Source: Echria macrotheca (taxonomy: Eukaryota; Ascomycota; Sordariomycetes; Sordariales; Schizotheciaceae). Taken from it: a DNA stretch of 64,000 nucleotides. Position 1 is the first letter of the stretch; the number at the start of each line of letters is the position of its first letter. Location: contig MU839840.1 of NCBI GenBank assembly GCA_030411725.1, forward strand, positions 372,001 through 436,000. The letters are read 5' to 3'. This document shows, one piece after another, positions 21,816 to 33,003 of this stretch. The notes under the pieces are model-generated. The model ran no database searches, was not told where the DNA came from, and saw only the letters and a program-made list of their open reading frames with translations. Position numbers and translations under genes: made by a program.

Positions 21816-23283
21816 CTACCTAACCTTCTCATCCTCAATCTCCCGCCTCAGCCCCTCCAAAACCTCCCGTCTCGACCGCAGATGCGCCTCCAACCCCTCA
21901 ACCTGCTCCCTAACAGTCTGCAAATCCTCCCCTACCCCCTTCAGACCACCACCACCCCCAGCGCGCCCATTAACCCCCCCCTCCTCGAGCTCCCTCAGCG
22001 CCTTACGCTTATAATCCAACAACTGCTCCAGCTCCCTCTTCACCAACGCCGGTTTCGACTCCCTCTTCCCCCCCTGTCTACTCTTCACGCCCTCCTCGAC
22101 CTTGGCCATCCGCTCCTCGAGTTCGGCCAGCTGTTTCCGCAGCCGCACCTCCTCCCACTCCGCGTCCGTTTTGTGTTCCCTCGAAAAGTCCGTCCCGGCA
22201 CTCTTGAATCCACTCCGTCCCAGCCGGGTGAGATACTGATCGCCAAACTTGGCCTTGCGCCCCGTACTCGTCTCGTCGTCCGCCTTTGTCGCCCATCGCG
22301 ACGCCGCTGCTCCGCCGCCGCGCTGCGCGTCCACCTGGTAATCAATCTGGTTCCGCTCAAAGCTAGCGCGCAGCGATGCCGGCACCGTGCGGGGGATCCG
22401 ATAGCCCTCGTGTCGGAAATTCAGCATGTGCAGGAACGCAAGACAGGCATCCTTGTTGACCGACGGGGCCGCAGACGGATTGATGAGGTTCCACGCGGAG
22501 CGGATATCGGTGTCGGGCACGTCGAGGGAGTCGTAGAGATCTTGCAGGGCCGAAACTGTTTCCGTAGTGTCAACATTTGGTCCGTAGAGAAGGGGACAAA
22601 GAAACTCACAGGCAACCTCCCCCCGCATATCCCTATTCTCCTGATAAATAGACTCATACTTGGCCTTGTCCTCCGGGCTCATGTACCAATCAAACCCATC
22701 CTTCAGCCCCTGGTCGTCGTCATCGTCCTCGACCCGCTCAAACTGCACCCCCTTGCCCGTGAGAGCCCGCGTAGCCTGGACGAGATGCGCTTTCGATTCC
22801 GGAACAAGCCAGTCAGGCAGCGTAGTCGGGACATCTGCCCATTCCTGTGATCAAACGGATTAGTACGATATCATGACCATCATTACCATCATCACCATCG
22901 TCACCGTCGTCACCAGCCCCCATGGGCCACACATACAGCACAAACACAACACACGCAACACCACGCACTCACACCCACAAACACACCACACCACACCACA
23001 CACAATCAGAGAAGAAAAAAAAGAAGAAAAAAAAGAACAAACTCACACCATTAAGCAAATCAAAAATAACCCTCATAGCCACACAAAACTCCTCAAAGTC
23101 CAAGTTCCCATCCCCGTCCACGTCCGCCAGGTCCCACACCCGCGCGAGCTGGTCGTCTCGTAGTCCACTATTCTTGAGCACCGGCGCGGCCTGCTCGCCC
23201 GTGAGGAACTTGCCGCCGTTGGTCCGCGTGCTGAAGATGTTCCAGTACGTTTCGATTTCTTGGGCTTCGATTTTGGGTGGCAT
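21816..23283 (-). CDS. END3: Actin cytoskeleton-regulatory complex protein End3
   Basis: Three exons on the minus strand, 23283-23047, 22844-22610 and 22555-21816, give 403 aa, as in other fungal End3 proteins. Residues 1-90 form an EH domain with a complete EF-hand loop (DVDGDGNLDFEE, 54-65). A second EH domain follows, with GFDWYMSPEDKAKYE and LYDSLDVPDTDIRSAWNLINPS. The C-terminal ~150 residues are K/E/R-rich with heptad-like spacing, so probably coiled coil. By family knowledge End3 works with Pan1 and Sla1 in the endocytic actin coat. Intron 2 is 54 nt and has no in-frame stop, so missing it would wrongly insert residues. Intron 1 (202 nt) is rich in CA repeats. Confidence 0.95.
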
Positions 23284-24364
23284 TTTTTCGGTGGTGTTTC
23301 TTTCTCGGTGTTTTTCTGTTGTTATTGTTCTGGTTGTTCTTGTTGTTGTTCTTGTGGTCGGGGTCTTGTGGTCGGGGTCTTGGGGTCTTGAGAGGGGGGG
23401 TTCGATGGTTGGGATGTTGGGTCGCACTTCGCGGGTAGGTTTGGGATTTCGTCGCGTGTCCTTCGCTTGGGGTAATTGATTTGATCTGATAATGGTGTGT
23501 CGGGTGGTGATTGCTTTTGAGATGCTGCTGCAAAGCGCTGCTGAGGTTCGTCGTGGAATCGCTACAAAATGGCAAGCCCCAAAATTCCCGGCTTGGTCGG
23601 TCGTCAACATCGAGGCTGACGTTGCTGCGGTTGTCAACTTGCGCGAGGTGGCTTGTGCCCCACCGTAGTTAGTCTGCAGTGCACCCCTAACCCCTGTCTA
23701 CTCCTCTTTCAACAACACATCAAACTCACGGCATGCATTCCTCAAAACTCTTGATGGCGCAAACTATATTTACAAACTGGGTATTGTACAACGCCTGCTC
23801 CGTCGCTCTGTCTCCAACCTTATCTATCTGAAAGATCAGAGGGGTATACGGCTAAACCAACAACTGACATCCTCTTCCTGACCAAATAATCAGAGAAGCC
23901 AAAATATCATCCAGACGGAAAATCCTGCTTTCCATCGCTCTCCATAACCTTTGACCAACCCATGCTGTGACCAATATCGTTGCGTGGCATCATACCAGCA
24001 TTCTCGACCCAATGAGCATCGGAGACCTCTTCTCCTTCGCCGCCGCTCTCCATCGCTCTCCATAACCTTTGACCAATATCATCGTGTGGCATCATGCCAG
24101 CATCCTGGACCCAACGCCCAACTATCTCTCCTTCACTGATGCTCCCCATTAACCTTTGACCAATATCATGTCGTGACCAGTATCGCTGCGTGGCACCATC
24201 CGCATCCTCGACCAAATGACCCGATTCTTTCTCGCCGCTGCTCTCCATAACCGTTGACCAATATCATGCTTGCGACCATTATCATATTATGTGGCATCGG
24301 ACCTAATGGCCCGATTGCTTCTCCTTCGCCGACCTGGGCGTCAGAGTCTGCCTGCCTTCCGCCG
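23284..24364. other. Intergenic: END3 5' region and tandem repeat
   Basis: The first ~400 bp are the END3 promoter and leader, T/G-rich with TTGTTGTTC runs. A GTGCACCCCTAA motif at 23679-23690 resembles the MITE terminal repeat. From ~23940 on there is a degenerate tandem repeat. No gene is supported. Confidence 0.5.
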
Positions 24365-24380
24365 TTAACCTTTCGACTTC
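23940..24380. repeat. Degenerate tandem repeat, ~90-115 bp period, four to five copies
   Basis: The phrase AACCTTTGACCAA(TATCAT) recurs near 23947, 24062, 24150 and 24248, with a diverged copy near 24362. Each is followed at similar distance by GTGGCATCAT(G/A)CCAGCAT and GACCCAA(T/C)G, then TCTCCTTC. Spacing is ~115, ~88, ~98 and ~114 bp. The array abuts, and its last copy overlaps, the 3' end of the AT-hook gene. On the minus strand the array is open for 113 codons (24248-23907), with recurring MMPxxDIG words. Confidence 0.75.
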
Positions 24381-27300
24381 TTGACACCGCTCCCCCGAGC
24401 CTCGACCTCAGCTTCATTGGCGGTCATAGAAGTGAGACTAGATGTCGCCAGGGCTTCTGCGAGGCGAGAGGCTATCGACGTAGCCTCTCCCGATACATCC
24501 AGAGTCTGAACAGGCACGGCAGGACTCCCCATCTGTCCGCCTCGAGGTTGACTAATCGGAAGTATGCTTTCCCCCGTCACGAGAAGCCCCCGAGGATCCG
24601 TCGCCGCTACTCCACCAGGATTACCCCTGGTACGCAAGGCGAGCTGCGCTGTCGGTGGCGTAGCTGCCGCTACTCCGCCCGCTGCCGCTTGTATCGGCTG
24701 GCCTGGCTCGGGGTGGGCTACGTTTCCGTCGGCGGGCTGGCTTGTCGCAGTCTGGATGGAGGCAGCCGGTGTGGCTTTCTTGCTGGCTCTTGGTTTTCTT
24801 GGCTCCAAGGGCTTCCGGCGGACATATTTGCGCTTGGTCCTAACCATCCCATCCTCCACCGGCGCCGTGGACAATCCGGTATCCATAGGAGCCCCGATCG
24901 CCTGTTGGTCCGTGCCAATTTCTTCAGGCGTGATGTTGGGCGCGGTGGCCGGCGCGGCATTCACCGGAGCCATGTTTGCCTGCTGATCCGTGCTGGCCGG
25001 GCCGGAATGCACTGGCGCCTTGGTTTTTTTCGGCTTTCTGGGTTCCAAAGGCTTCCGGCGCACGTACTTGCGCTTGGTCCTGACCGTTCCATCCTCCTGG
25101 ACATCCCCATTCAGCTGGGTGTTCGAGCTGGGCTCTGTATACCCATCGGAAAGGGGACGCCCGTTCGGGGGTGGATATACACCGGGCTGTGTATGCCCAC
25201 TAGGTAAAGGATGCTCAGGGTGGGTATACCCATTAGGCGCGGAGTATGCGTTGGAAAGGGGATGCCAGCTGGGGAAAGTATATCCGTTTGGCTGGATATA
25301 TCCGTTGGATTCCCCATATCCTCTGGAAACCTGGCCGATGGGAGGATATTCATCAGCCAAGGTATATCGAATGGACGGCGAATTTCGTGGATGTCCTTCA
25401 GCCTGCGTGTCTGCACGGAGCTGGAGATCTCCATTGGGCCCTAAGACAGGGCTGGGAACGACGCGGGCCACCGGAATACAAGGGTTGGTGCGGACTACGT
25501 TCCACAGTCCTTTGGCCTGTTGTGATATAGGCTTGTCGCCCACAGTCAGAAAGACCAACCGATTTCCGGCGACGTCGATGGCGACGAAAGGGGCTCTGGG
25601 CTGCGTCGAGGACGCTGGATACAGCGTCGAATCGGGCGTCGGTGACTCCGTCTGGGCAACCGGAGGAGCATTCCCAGCAACCACAGCTTTCTAAGCTACC
25701 GGGAGCATAGGTGATTTAACCAAAGCGGGCGCCGCTGTAGGTCTCCGTGGAGGCCGCCGGAAAGGCGCTCTGAGCTGCGCAATAGATCTGTCAGACGACC
25801 GTCCGTTTTCCATCGAAGCTGGCACGGATTTGTCCTGGACGTCGTCAACCTCAGAGTTTCCCCTAGAGGATGAGGGAGGCGGACACTCTGGGCTGCCACT
25901 GACCGACCCTTTGGCAGGCGACAGACTCAAGTCAGCGGGCTGCCCGTCAGCCGGCAAAACTGCAGCTTCCCCCAGAGTCGGAAGAGGATACTTCCTCGGC
26001 CTGCCTACCGGCCGACCGGTCGGTACCCGTGTCTGCTTCACTGGGCTGGAAGGAGCTGCTTTCTTTCCGGCGTTCCCAGCTTTACCCGAGACCGATCCAG
26101 TCGGTGTCGTCGTGTCCCTGACGGATGTTTTCGGCGTCGGCGTGTCCTTGAGGCGCGATTTGCGTGGGGGGCGCTTGACGACAGGCTCAGACTTCTTCTT
26201 CATTGTCCCAGATGGTCGAGGTCTCTTCCTGGGTTCCAGCCATTCACCGTCATCGCTCTCGTAAGCTGCCCTTTTCTTGCGTTTCCGACCGGTGGCTTCC
26301 GTCTGCGCTTCCGAGTCTTCTTCCGACGCCTCTTCTAACGCTTGTTGCTCTTCCGCCCTCTCAAAACCCTTGATCAGGTGCTGGTACTTTTCCAGCGCGA
26401 GGTCCGCTTGTTCTTCGACTTGCGGTGAAAACACTCGCACAAGGTCAAGCATGTTTTCAGCGCGACAGTCAGTTACTTGAAGACCGCCTTGAACAAGGGG
26501 CGCAGATTTCTTGAGAACCGCCTGCTCGAGATTCTCGCCTTCGTCGTCCACCTGGTACTGTCCATCCGGTATCTGAGAAACCCGTGTCGGTGCCGCCAAC
26601 TCCGCTGGTGTGTCTTGGCGCTCAAGACGTCGTGGAGTGATTGTCCCTTCCGGGGGATCCATTCTCGCGAGCACTTCGGCCGAAGAAATACCTCGTGGTT
26701 GCAGCACCCCTCGCTCTTCGGCAGACTCCGACAGAGCCTTGAGCCTGCTGTGGCAGCCGATGTTGAAGTGCGGGATCAAGCCGGCGATTCCATCAGACTC
26801 GAGGTGATCAACAATGGGAATCTGGTAGTCAAATGTGACTGCCATCCCGCGGTAGGAATCCAAGTCTTTGGCGACTTTATCGAGACCCATGAATTTCAGG
26901 AACTCGCATCCTTGTTGGATCTCTTTCGGTGGGATCTGGTCGACAATCGGCGCAGGGTATGAAGGTGCTTGCTCAAGCCAAGTCGGATCATACTCCCCGG
27001 GAAGAGTTTTGGCTATCTCCTCGTCTATGTTTCTCATTTTTGCCGTCTCTTTGGCAATGAGCTCGATAACTTGGGCCTGGTCTTTGAAGTCTAGACCCAG
27101 TTGATCCATGGTACGAGTGAAAGACAGGCCGGAACGTGTCATGGAATGGACAATACTGTACTTGACAGGATCCGAGAGGGGAACCCAGTCGGTTCGATGG
27201 TTGGTAGGAGCCATGACCTGTATATGTTAGCCAATGCGGTCACGAACTGGGTGGTTAATGCCTACCATCCTTTGGTCGGAGTCTTCGAAGATGTCTTCTT

Positions 27301-27817
27301 CTGTGTGTGCCTCCTCGTTGCTTGAGAGCCGCTCTTGCGGTTGCGGCTCGTCAATATGATTGGGGCGCGTTGCGAAGAAGGTGTCTCCTATCTGGCTCTC
27401 TGGTGTAGAAGGCCTGGGAACCGCTTTGTCGGCCGCCGATTTCCTTTGCTCGGCGTTGAACCTCGCTTGTCGTAGTACTTCAAGGGGGGAGAACGGGCCA
27501 TCAAGCGGACCTGGAAAGGGGCACTCTGGTGTGCCTAATCTCGGCGCCACATCACTTTCTTGTTCTTCGTCGGTCGCTTCTGCCTCGTTCGCGCAGGCTT
27601 CGTCTTCCGATATCAGTTGGTTATCTGTATACTCTTGCTCTATCTGTAAATTCCAAGTTAGCGGTTGATAGGTCGAAGGAGAAATCAAGCGCACCTTGTC
27701 TTCCTCAGAGGAGTCGGAGACCTGGGAGGACTCAGAAGAGTCTATGAGGTCGGAGTATATCAGCGACTCTCGATAGCGAGCGGTTTGCTTCCGCGCTGAT
27801 GGTCGGCGAAGGTCCAT
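24365..27817 (-). CDS. Large AT-hook protein of unknown function, frame interrupted by one TAG
   Basis: Exons on the minus strand are 27817-27695, 27643-27266 and 27217-24365. Exon 3 is open for 951 codons except for one in-frame TAG at 25693-25691. I know no family for it. The N-terminal ~170 residues are acidic and S/E-rich. The middle has a folded-looking region (LSDPVKYSIVHSMTRSG), then KRKKR and KRPRP basic clusters and a canonical AT-hook GRPVGRPRKYPLP. Past the TAG are seven or more loose NGYT/P-rich repeats and two copies of KRKYVRRKPLEPRKP. These features suggest a nuclear DNA-binding protein. Three explanations fit: (a) an intron 25903-25691 (GTCAGT...CTTAG, 213 nt, phase 0) removes the stop, giving 1046 aa; (b) translation ends at the TAG, ~674 aa; (c) a nonsense mutation or sequence error. 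Downstream DNA staying open for 442 codons argues for selection on the long form. Confidence 0.7.
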
Positions 27818-29107
27818 TGTGGAACTTGGTCGTGAATGGTTCTGCGCTACGCCTCGCAGGAATCTGGGGAGGAGGAGAGTTGAGAGAAACTAAGCGCGGG
27901 AGATACGCCCAGAGGAAGAGGTAAAACCGCTGGATGGACACGAAACTAGAATAAACTAGTTGTGCGGAGAAGAAAATATGAGGAGTGGGAAAGGCGGCGC
28001 AGATGGCAAGGCGCGGGACAGGAAGACAGCTGGTCGGGCCCTGGGACGAACGCGACACACGGGATTCCAGACTGCCGAGGAAAACAGAGTAACGGGGAGA
28101 GAGTATGCTGGAGGAAACGAAGGGGAAGGCGTTGCGCTAGAGGGAGTGAATAGGAAGAGCACCTGAGGTAGCGTGGCTGAAGCAACGTCGAGGTGGAGGA
28201 AGCGAAAGGATTAGGAAAAAAGGAAAGCGACGCGAACTTTGTGCGGTGGAGGAAGAGCACGGCGCGTTGAAAAATCTTCAAAAACCGGCGCGCTGAGGTG
28301 GAAGGAGAGGAAGTCGGCCGTGAATTTTATTTTCGTCGACGTTCTCAGGATCGCTCCTTCCTCAAGTACCTCCAGTACTTGACGGGCCTTAGCTTCAGAC
28401 GGTGCATTTGCTAATGAGACTAAGCATGCCACATGCTCGATGTAAGGTAGGGACGAAAAAGACATCGGACGGACGACTGCTGCAGGTGGACTCTCTAGTC
28501 GGCCCAGATATCAAACTAATGTAGACTTGACACCTCGGTCATGGCTGACGTGCAGATCAAAGGATGAGCAGCTCACAACCCACGAGTTTCAAAGCCCAGT
28601 TATATAATAGAACAGACAATTCCGGTCCCTGTGGTCCAGGGACCATTGGTGCTGATGTTGACCCTCGACCCCCAGAAGATCCTAGGCGCTGATATGAATG
28701 ATAGTCTGTTCTCTGCGAAGGAGACATCCACGGTCTGGTTGGTGATCTAAGGTTTAGGAACAGGTCTAGTTGGTGCAAATTATAAATAAAACGGTGAATG
28801 TTCGGCCTCTTGCAAACTTGGTGAATGTCGTGTCTAATTCTGAGTGTGCTTTGCTGTGCACATATGATGGTGTCAACATTATATATAGTCTAGGTATGAT
28901 TCGGGGATATGTGCCGATTTCCTCAAAATAGGGACCTTGGCTACATCTCTAAACCCACAGAGATCAACCGGTAGGACTATAATGTACAACGGGGTATCGA
29001 TATCTAAATACAACGCTTATACTGCCCCAAACAATAGACAACTGCCTTGCCATACCTCCCACATTGCGTTTACCTACAACCGACTCCACCGGACTCAGAA
29101 CACCAAT
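27818..29107. other. Intergenic: AT-hook gene promoter and 3' flank of the phosphatase-like gene
   Basis: No gene is supported. An 84-codon frame at 28465-28211 (-) starts at ATG but has no motif. The stretch near 28.8-29.0 kb is AT-rich and probably the 3' UTR of the phosphatase-like gene. GA-rich tracts lie at 27.85-28.2 kb. Confidence 0.45.
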
Positions 29108-30115
29108 CTAGTCATCCGGGTCAACAAATGGAGTAAAGGCTCGCTGCCCATTACGATCCTCATCTGACTCATCCATCAACCTGTAGTCACTATCATCTCC
29201 GGAAGAGCTCGACGACACATCGTCGATGCGTCGCTTGGGGCCTCTTTCGTGCTCTTCGAGTTGCTGAATAATAGAGTTCGAGCCGATATCCCTCATATGC
29301 CCCGCCACATCTCGTTTAGCTTGCAGCAACGTCTCGTACGACTGCAAAAAGTACTTGGTACTGTCGTTAAAATCGACGCAGAAGCGCTGGAGCGAGACAA
29401 ACTGGATCGCCTTGACCATGTCGACGCCAAATACCGCCATAAGGTAGGCCGCAACAATAGCGGCAGACCGGTCGTTCCCCGTCTCGCAGCACACAAGGAC
29501 CCTGCCGCGCTTGAAGCTGTCGAGGTCGACGACCATCTGGTCACCAGAAGACACCTGCTCCCCGGCCGGCCCATCAACACCTTGCACGGCCTGCGCTCTA
29601 TACACGTCGAGCAAGTGGTTGTTGATGACCCGGACAGCCTGCGGGAAAACACGCACAAAGGCGGGTCCGTCTTCGACATCAATCTTCTCGGCCACGATGC
29701 CCAGGCTGGCTGCCGCCTTGTCGACGCTGAGAAAGCCGATAGGGAACGACGGATGGCGGCACATCAGAATCATGGTGAATTCTTCCTTCTTGAGGTAGTC
29801 CAGGTTGCGCGCCACAGTCGAGGGGCCGAGATAGAGGAAGTCGGTAATTGCCTGAGCTTGTCTTCTGGACTCGTATTGCCATCGGCTTGTGTGGTCCTTG
29901 GCTGTTTGCTCCCTGCCCTGGGTGATGATGTTTAGATCGTGTTCCGTCAGCGCCTCCGGGTCGACCTCGCTGAACTTGGGAGCCAGCGAGAACTTGTCGT
30001 CGCGGTCTGTAAAAACCGGCGGGATGGGGATGAAGGGCGGACTTGGCCGCTGCGTCTGGTAAGGGGCTGTGCGAAGCGCATCGTTTGTCAAGCTCGGTGG
30101 CTTGATGGGTTCCAT
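29108..30115 (-). CDS. Dual-specificity-phosphatase-like protein (STYX-type fold, catalytic Cys present)
   Basis: A single exon of 335 aa starts at ATG 30115; the frame is open further upstream but only from a GTG. Residues ~88-290 resemble the fungal STYX/DUSP fold: FLYLGPSTVARNLDYLKKEEFTMIL, then VLVCCETGNDRSAAIVAAYLM. The C-x5-R signature is intact (C210 to R216), so unlike animal STYX the catalytic cysteine is present. The usual His before the Cys is replaced by Cys (CCETGNDRS). The tail is acidic and S-rich (SSSSSGDDSDY, DESDED). It may be an active tyrosine or dual-specificity phosphatase or a phospho-binding pseudo-enzyme; substrate unknown. It lies ~800 bp downstream of SPO7 on the same strand. 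Confidence 0.75.
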   Translation of the reverse strand: MEPIKPPSLTNDALRTAPYQTQRPSPPFIPIPPVFTDRDDKFSLAPKFSEVDPEALTEHDLNIITQGREQTAKDHTSRWQYESRRQAQAITDFLYLGPSTVARNLDYLKKEEFTMILMCRHPSFPIGFLSVDKAAASLGIVAEKIDVEDGPAFVRVFPQAVRVINNHLLDVYRAQAVQGVDGPAGEQVSSGDQMVVDLDSFKRGRVLVCCETGNDRSAAIVAAYLMAVFGVDMVKAIQFVSLQRFCVDFNDSTKYFLQSYETLLQAKRDVAGHMRDIGSNSIIQQLEEHERGPKRRIDDVSSSSSGDDSDYRLMDESDEDRNGQRAFTPFVDPDD

Positions 30116-30917
30116 GACGTGAAGTGTGACGCCAGTTTCCGCCCTCAAGTGTCGCGTTATGAGAGTGAAGTTGAGACGTCGGTGGTGGCCAGCTGAGAGC
30201 TGACTGAATGGCACCGGCCTGCTGTGGAAAGACTAGGAATTTGATGTGCGCGGCGGAACTCAAACTTATGAGAAGAGTTGAGTTTGAGTCCGAGGATGAA
30301 GACAGAATCGAGACTCTTAAAAGCAGCCAGTTAGTGCCCTCGATTCACGGAGGTGCAGAGGGTTCCGAGAGGAGTGGGTCCTTGGGGCTGCTGCCTTGCA
30401 GGTCGCTCGTCCAGGAAGCAACGGCGCCAACCGATCGATAAGGCAGAAGTGCATCCACGAGCCCCTCGAATCCAAGGCAATGTTGACGACAACCGTATAT
30501 CAACCGTTGGCCAGACACACACGATGCGGGAGGTTCATTTCGGCATCGACAGGGATCCTTGTTTCTGCGGGTGCGACTGAGACCTGCCTTCAGCCGCATC
30601 TCCGATTGGTGGCCGGTGGCTGCATCCCCAGATCCGGCCACGGCTAAACCCTGAGGCGATCTGTGGGACCTGCCGAGACTTCTCCAGGTTGTTGTTATTG
30701 TACCTTGTGCCTAAGAGATTTGCTGCATGCTCAACTAGCACGAGGCCAGAATGTGTCCACGACATCGACGACCCGGTCCCACTGTTTCAACCCGACAAGC
30801 TGGTCTGATATTGGAACGACACAATACGCTGGCATTTCGTCATATCATGTCTAAAGATATTACACTACATCATAAAGACACTGCTCAACTCCATCCCCTA
30901 CAAAAACGGATAACTGT
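30116..30917. other. Intergenic: phosphatase-like gene promoter and SPO7 3' flank
   Basis: Between two minus-strand genes. Short overlapping frames only, with no motif. Nothing I can name. Confidence 0.45.
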
Positions 30918-32207
30918 TCAAGGCGTTGGTGAGCTCGTCGGCGCCAACCCCAGGCTGCTAGCCGTGCTGCTTTCCCTAGCTAGAGGCGACGGGTTGTCTG
31001 GCGTGACCGATCGAGATTCTACCCTCGGTCGGCTCTTGGCGCCTGGGGCTACCAGCTTCTTGCGCCGCTTGTCGGACGCATTCGAAGCCGTGCTAGCCTT
31101 GCGAGACAGACCGATGTCTTCCCCTTCAGCTCCAGGGCTAGGGGTCGAACTCCGCGACGTAGTTCCGGCCGACATGCTACCCCGCCGGGTACTGTTGCTC
31201 CTCGTGCGCTTGTGTTCTCCCACGACAGCTGCGTGCCTTGGATGATGATGTATCTTTTCGCTCTCGGTCCGGCCGGCGTGAGGCTTTTCCACGACGGGTC
31301 GACGCCACGGAAGCCACCAGAACCACCCTCCCTGTTCCTTCCGTAACCGCTGGTCGCGCTGTTTGAGCTTTTGGCGCAATAATGCGCGCCGCTCGTTTTC
31401 CCTTTCCCAGTACTCGGAACGGTAGAGCTCCCAGTTCTCTCGAAACGTCGGCGAAAACGGTTTGGCGAGAAGTAGTAGCTTGACGTAGTCACCGCCGGGC
31501 GATATGTCTTCGTCATGGCCCCCTTTTTCCTCATCCCCGCCTATAATGGGGATGTTCGGGTGTCCTTGGGCCGCTAGGTTGAGCTCCTTGTCGACCTCCC
31601 GCAGCAAAGCCGGCTCGACATAGCGATACGAGGACCCCGAGCTAGAGAACAGCCCATAGGTCAGAAACCAGCCCGTGGTGGCCAGCGCCTCCTTCCACCA
31701 GGGACGTTTCATGATGACCAGCTTGCAATTGAACCCGCGCAGACCCCGATTCGACACGGCAAACCACCGCCTAGGCCATCGTACACCGCGCTCCCATATC
31801 CCCGTGGCCCACACGAGCGTGCCCGTCATGAGTCCGCCGAGAAAACACATGCGCTCGGTTGTCTCGACCATCCAGTACACACTGCCGCCCACGCCGCTGC
31901 CGTCCTCGCGGGGCGCCAGGAAGAGCGCGTATCCGAACCCGGCCGTCCATATGGTAAGGAGCGAGAGGAAAAAGGTATGATGTCGTCGGCGGGCGCGCAG
32001 CTCGAGATACTGTGCGCGCAAAGAGGCTTCGAGGACGAGGAGGTTCAGGTAGATCATGGACGGCGAGCTCGGCGTGTGGTTAAGCGGGTCGCTGGCCTTG
32101 GCCGTCGACGAGGCAACCGGGCTCGTGCCGCCTACCGCCTTGGATAGGTTCTGGCCCGGCAGGGCGACCGGAGCGCCTTTAACGATGGAGTCGAGAGCGT
32201 CGGCCAT
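30918..32207 (-). CDS. SPO7: Spo7-like regulatory subunit of the Nem1-Spo7 lipin phosphatase
   Basis: A single exon of 429 aa starts at the first ATG (MADALDSIVKGAP). The Spo7 core is at residues ~45-270: IYLNLLVLEASLRAQYLELR, two membrane segments (HHTFFLSLLTIWTAGFGYALFL and CFLGGLMTGTLVWATGIW), RWFAVSNRGLRGFNCKLV, and FSPTFRENWELYRSEYWERE. In yeast Spo7 tethers and activates the Nem1 phosphatase at the nuclear/ER membrane, which dephosphorylates Pah1 (lipin) and so controls triacylglycerol versus phospholipid synthesis. The C-terminal ~160 residues are a basic, S-rich tail, longer than in yeast as is usual in filamentous fungi. It is divergent from a Cld1-like hydrolase gene. Confidence 0.92.
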   Translation of the reverse strand: MADALDSIVKGAPVALPGQNLSKAVGGTSPVASSTAKASDPLNHTPSSPSMIYLNLLVLEASLRAQYLELRARRRHHTFFLSLLTIWTAGFGYALFLAPREDGSGVGGSVYWMVETTERMCFLGGLMTGTLVWATGIWERGVRWPRRWFAVSNRGLRGFNCKLVIMKRPWWKEALATTGWFLTYGLFSSSGSSYRYVEPALLREVDKELNLAAQGHPNIPIIGGDEEKGGHDEDISPGGDYVKLLLLAKPFSPTFRENWELYRSEYWERENERRALLRQKLKQRDQRLRKEQGGWFWWLPWRRPVVEKPHAGRTESEKIHHHPRHAAVVGEHKRTRSNSTRRGSMSAGTTSRSSTPSPGAEGEDIGLSRKASTASNASDKRRKKLVAPGAKSRPRVESRSVTPDNPSPLARESSTASSLGLAPTSSPTP

Positions 32208-33003
32208 GGTGGGCAAGCAGAGACACCGAGGGGGACGGGGGGCGAATTCGGATACCTGGCGGGGGACCGCGCCCCGTTGCGTCGCACCCCAAGCAAAGCA
32301 CGGCCGACGATGTGCGTCAAGCAGCGAATGTGAAAACGATGTGTAAGCCGGATTTGATTCTTTCGACGGCTATCGGCGTGAATCTGCTGCGAATCGCTGC
32401 CGAGCCGGAGTTTACGAGCGGTATTGCCGTCACCTGCTGCAGCTGAGGTTGAATTTCCGGGGACTGCCGATGGTTGGACCAAACGGGCTAACGAGCTCAC
32501 TAAGGTATGCAAGCGCCACAATTGTGGCTCAACAGAGTCCAATGCACCGAGGTTTGGAAACTTCAATCCGCCATTGGGGTTTCCGTGCTGCTTTAATAAA
32601 TTTGGAAATAGCAAGACGAGTCATAAGTGCCGCTTCCCCTAGGGAAGACGTGTCACGCACCCAAGGGACAGAGTCAACTCGGTGCCAGCTCGTCAGGTAC
32701 CTGACAATCCTGACATTACGGGTTAAGGTCAGGTAGAGTATTCGTAGTTTGCCAGCAAATCATAGGCGACGTCATCGGGTTTAACAGCGGCTGCCGAGGG
32801 CCACTGAAAAATTGCAAGTCGGGCAGCGGGACGATGTAAAAGCCGGTGTGGCTTCGTCCACGTGTGGATTGCGCTGTCGGCCTGCAGACTTCCGGGGAAC
32901 GAATTGCGCGGCGGTTCCTGACACCAACAATCGCAAATCGTATGCACCACTGGCGTCTTCTTGATAAGGGGCCGTGTCCCACGCACTGGCTCTCGAGTCC
33001 ACG
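32208..33003. other. Divergent promoter region, SPO7 and Cld1-like gene
   Basis: 796 bp lie between start codons. It contains a 12-bp perfect palindrome TCAGGTACCTGA at 32693-32704 near the middle. No gene is seen. Confidence 0.5.

Noticed and set aside
28211..28465. 84-codon ATG frame on the minus strand upstream of the AT-hook gene
   Set aside because: Readable but without motif, and it cannot be joined to the AT-hook gene by a clear splice site; left as intergenic.
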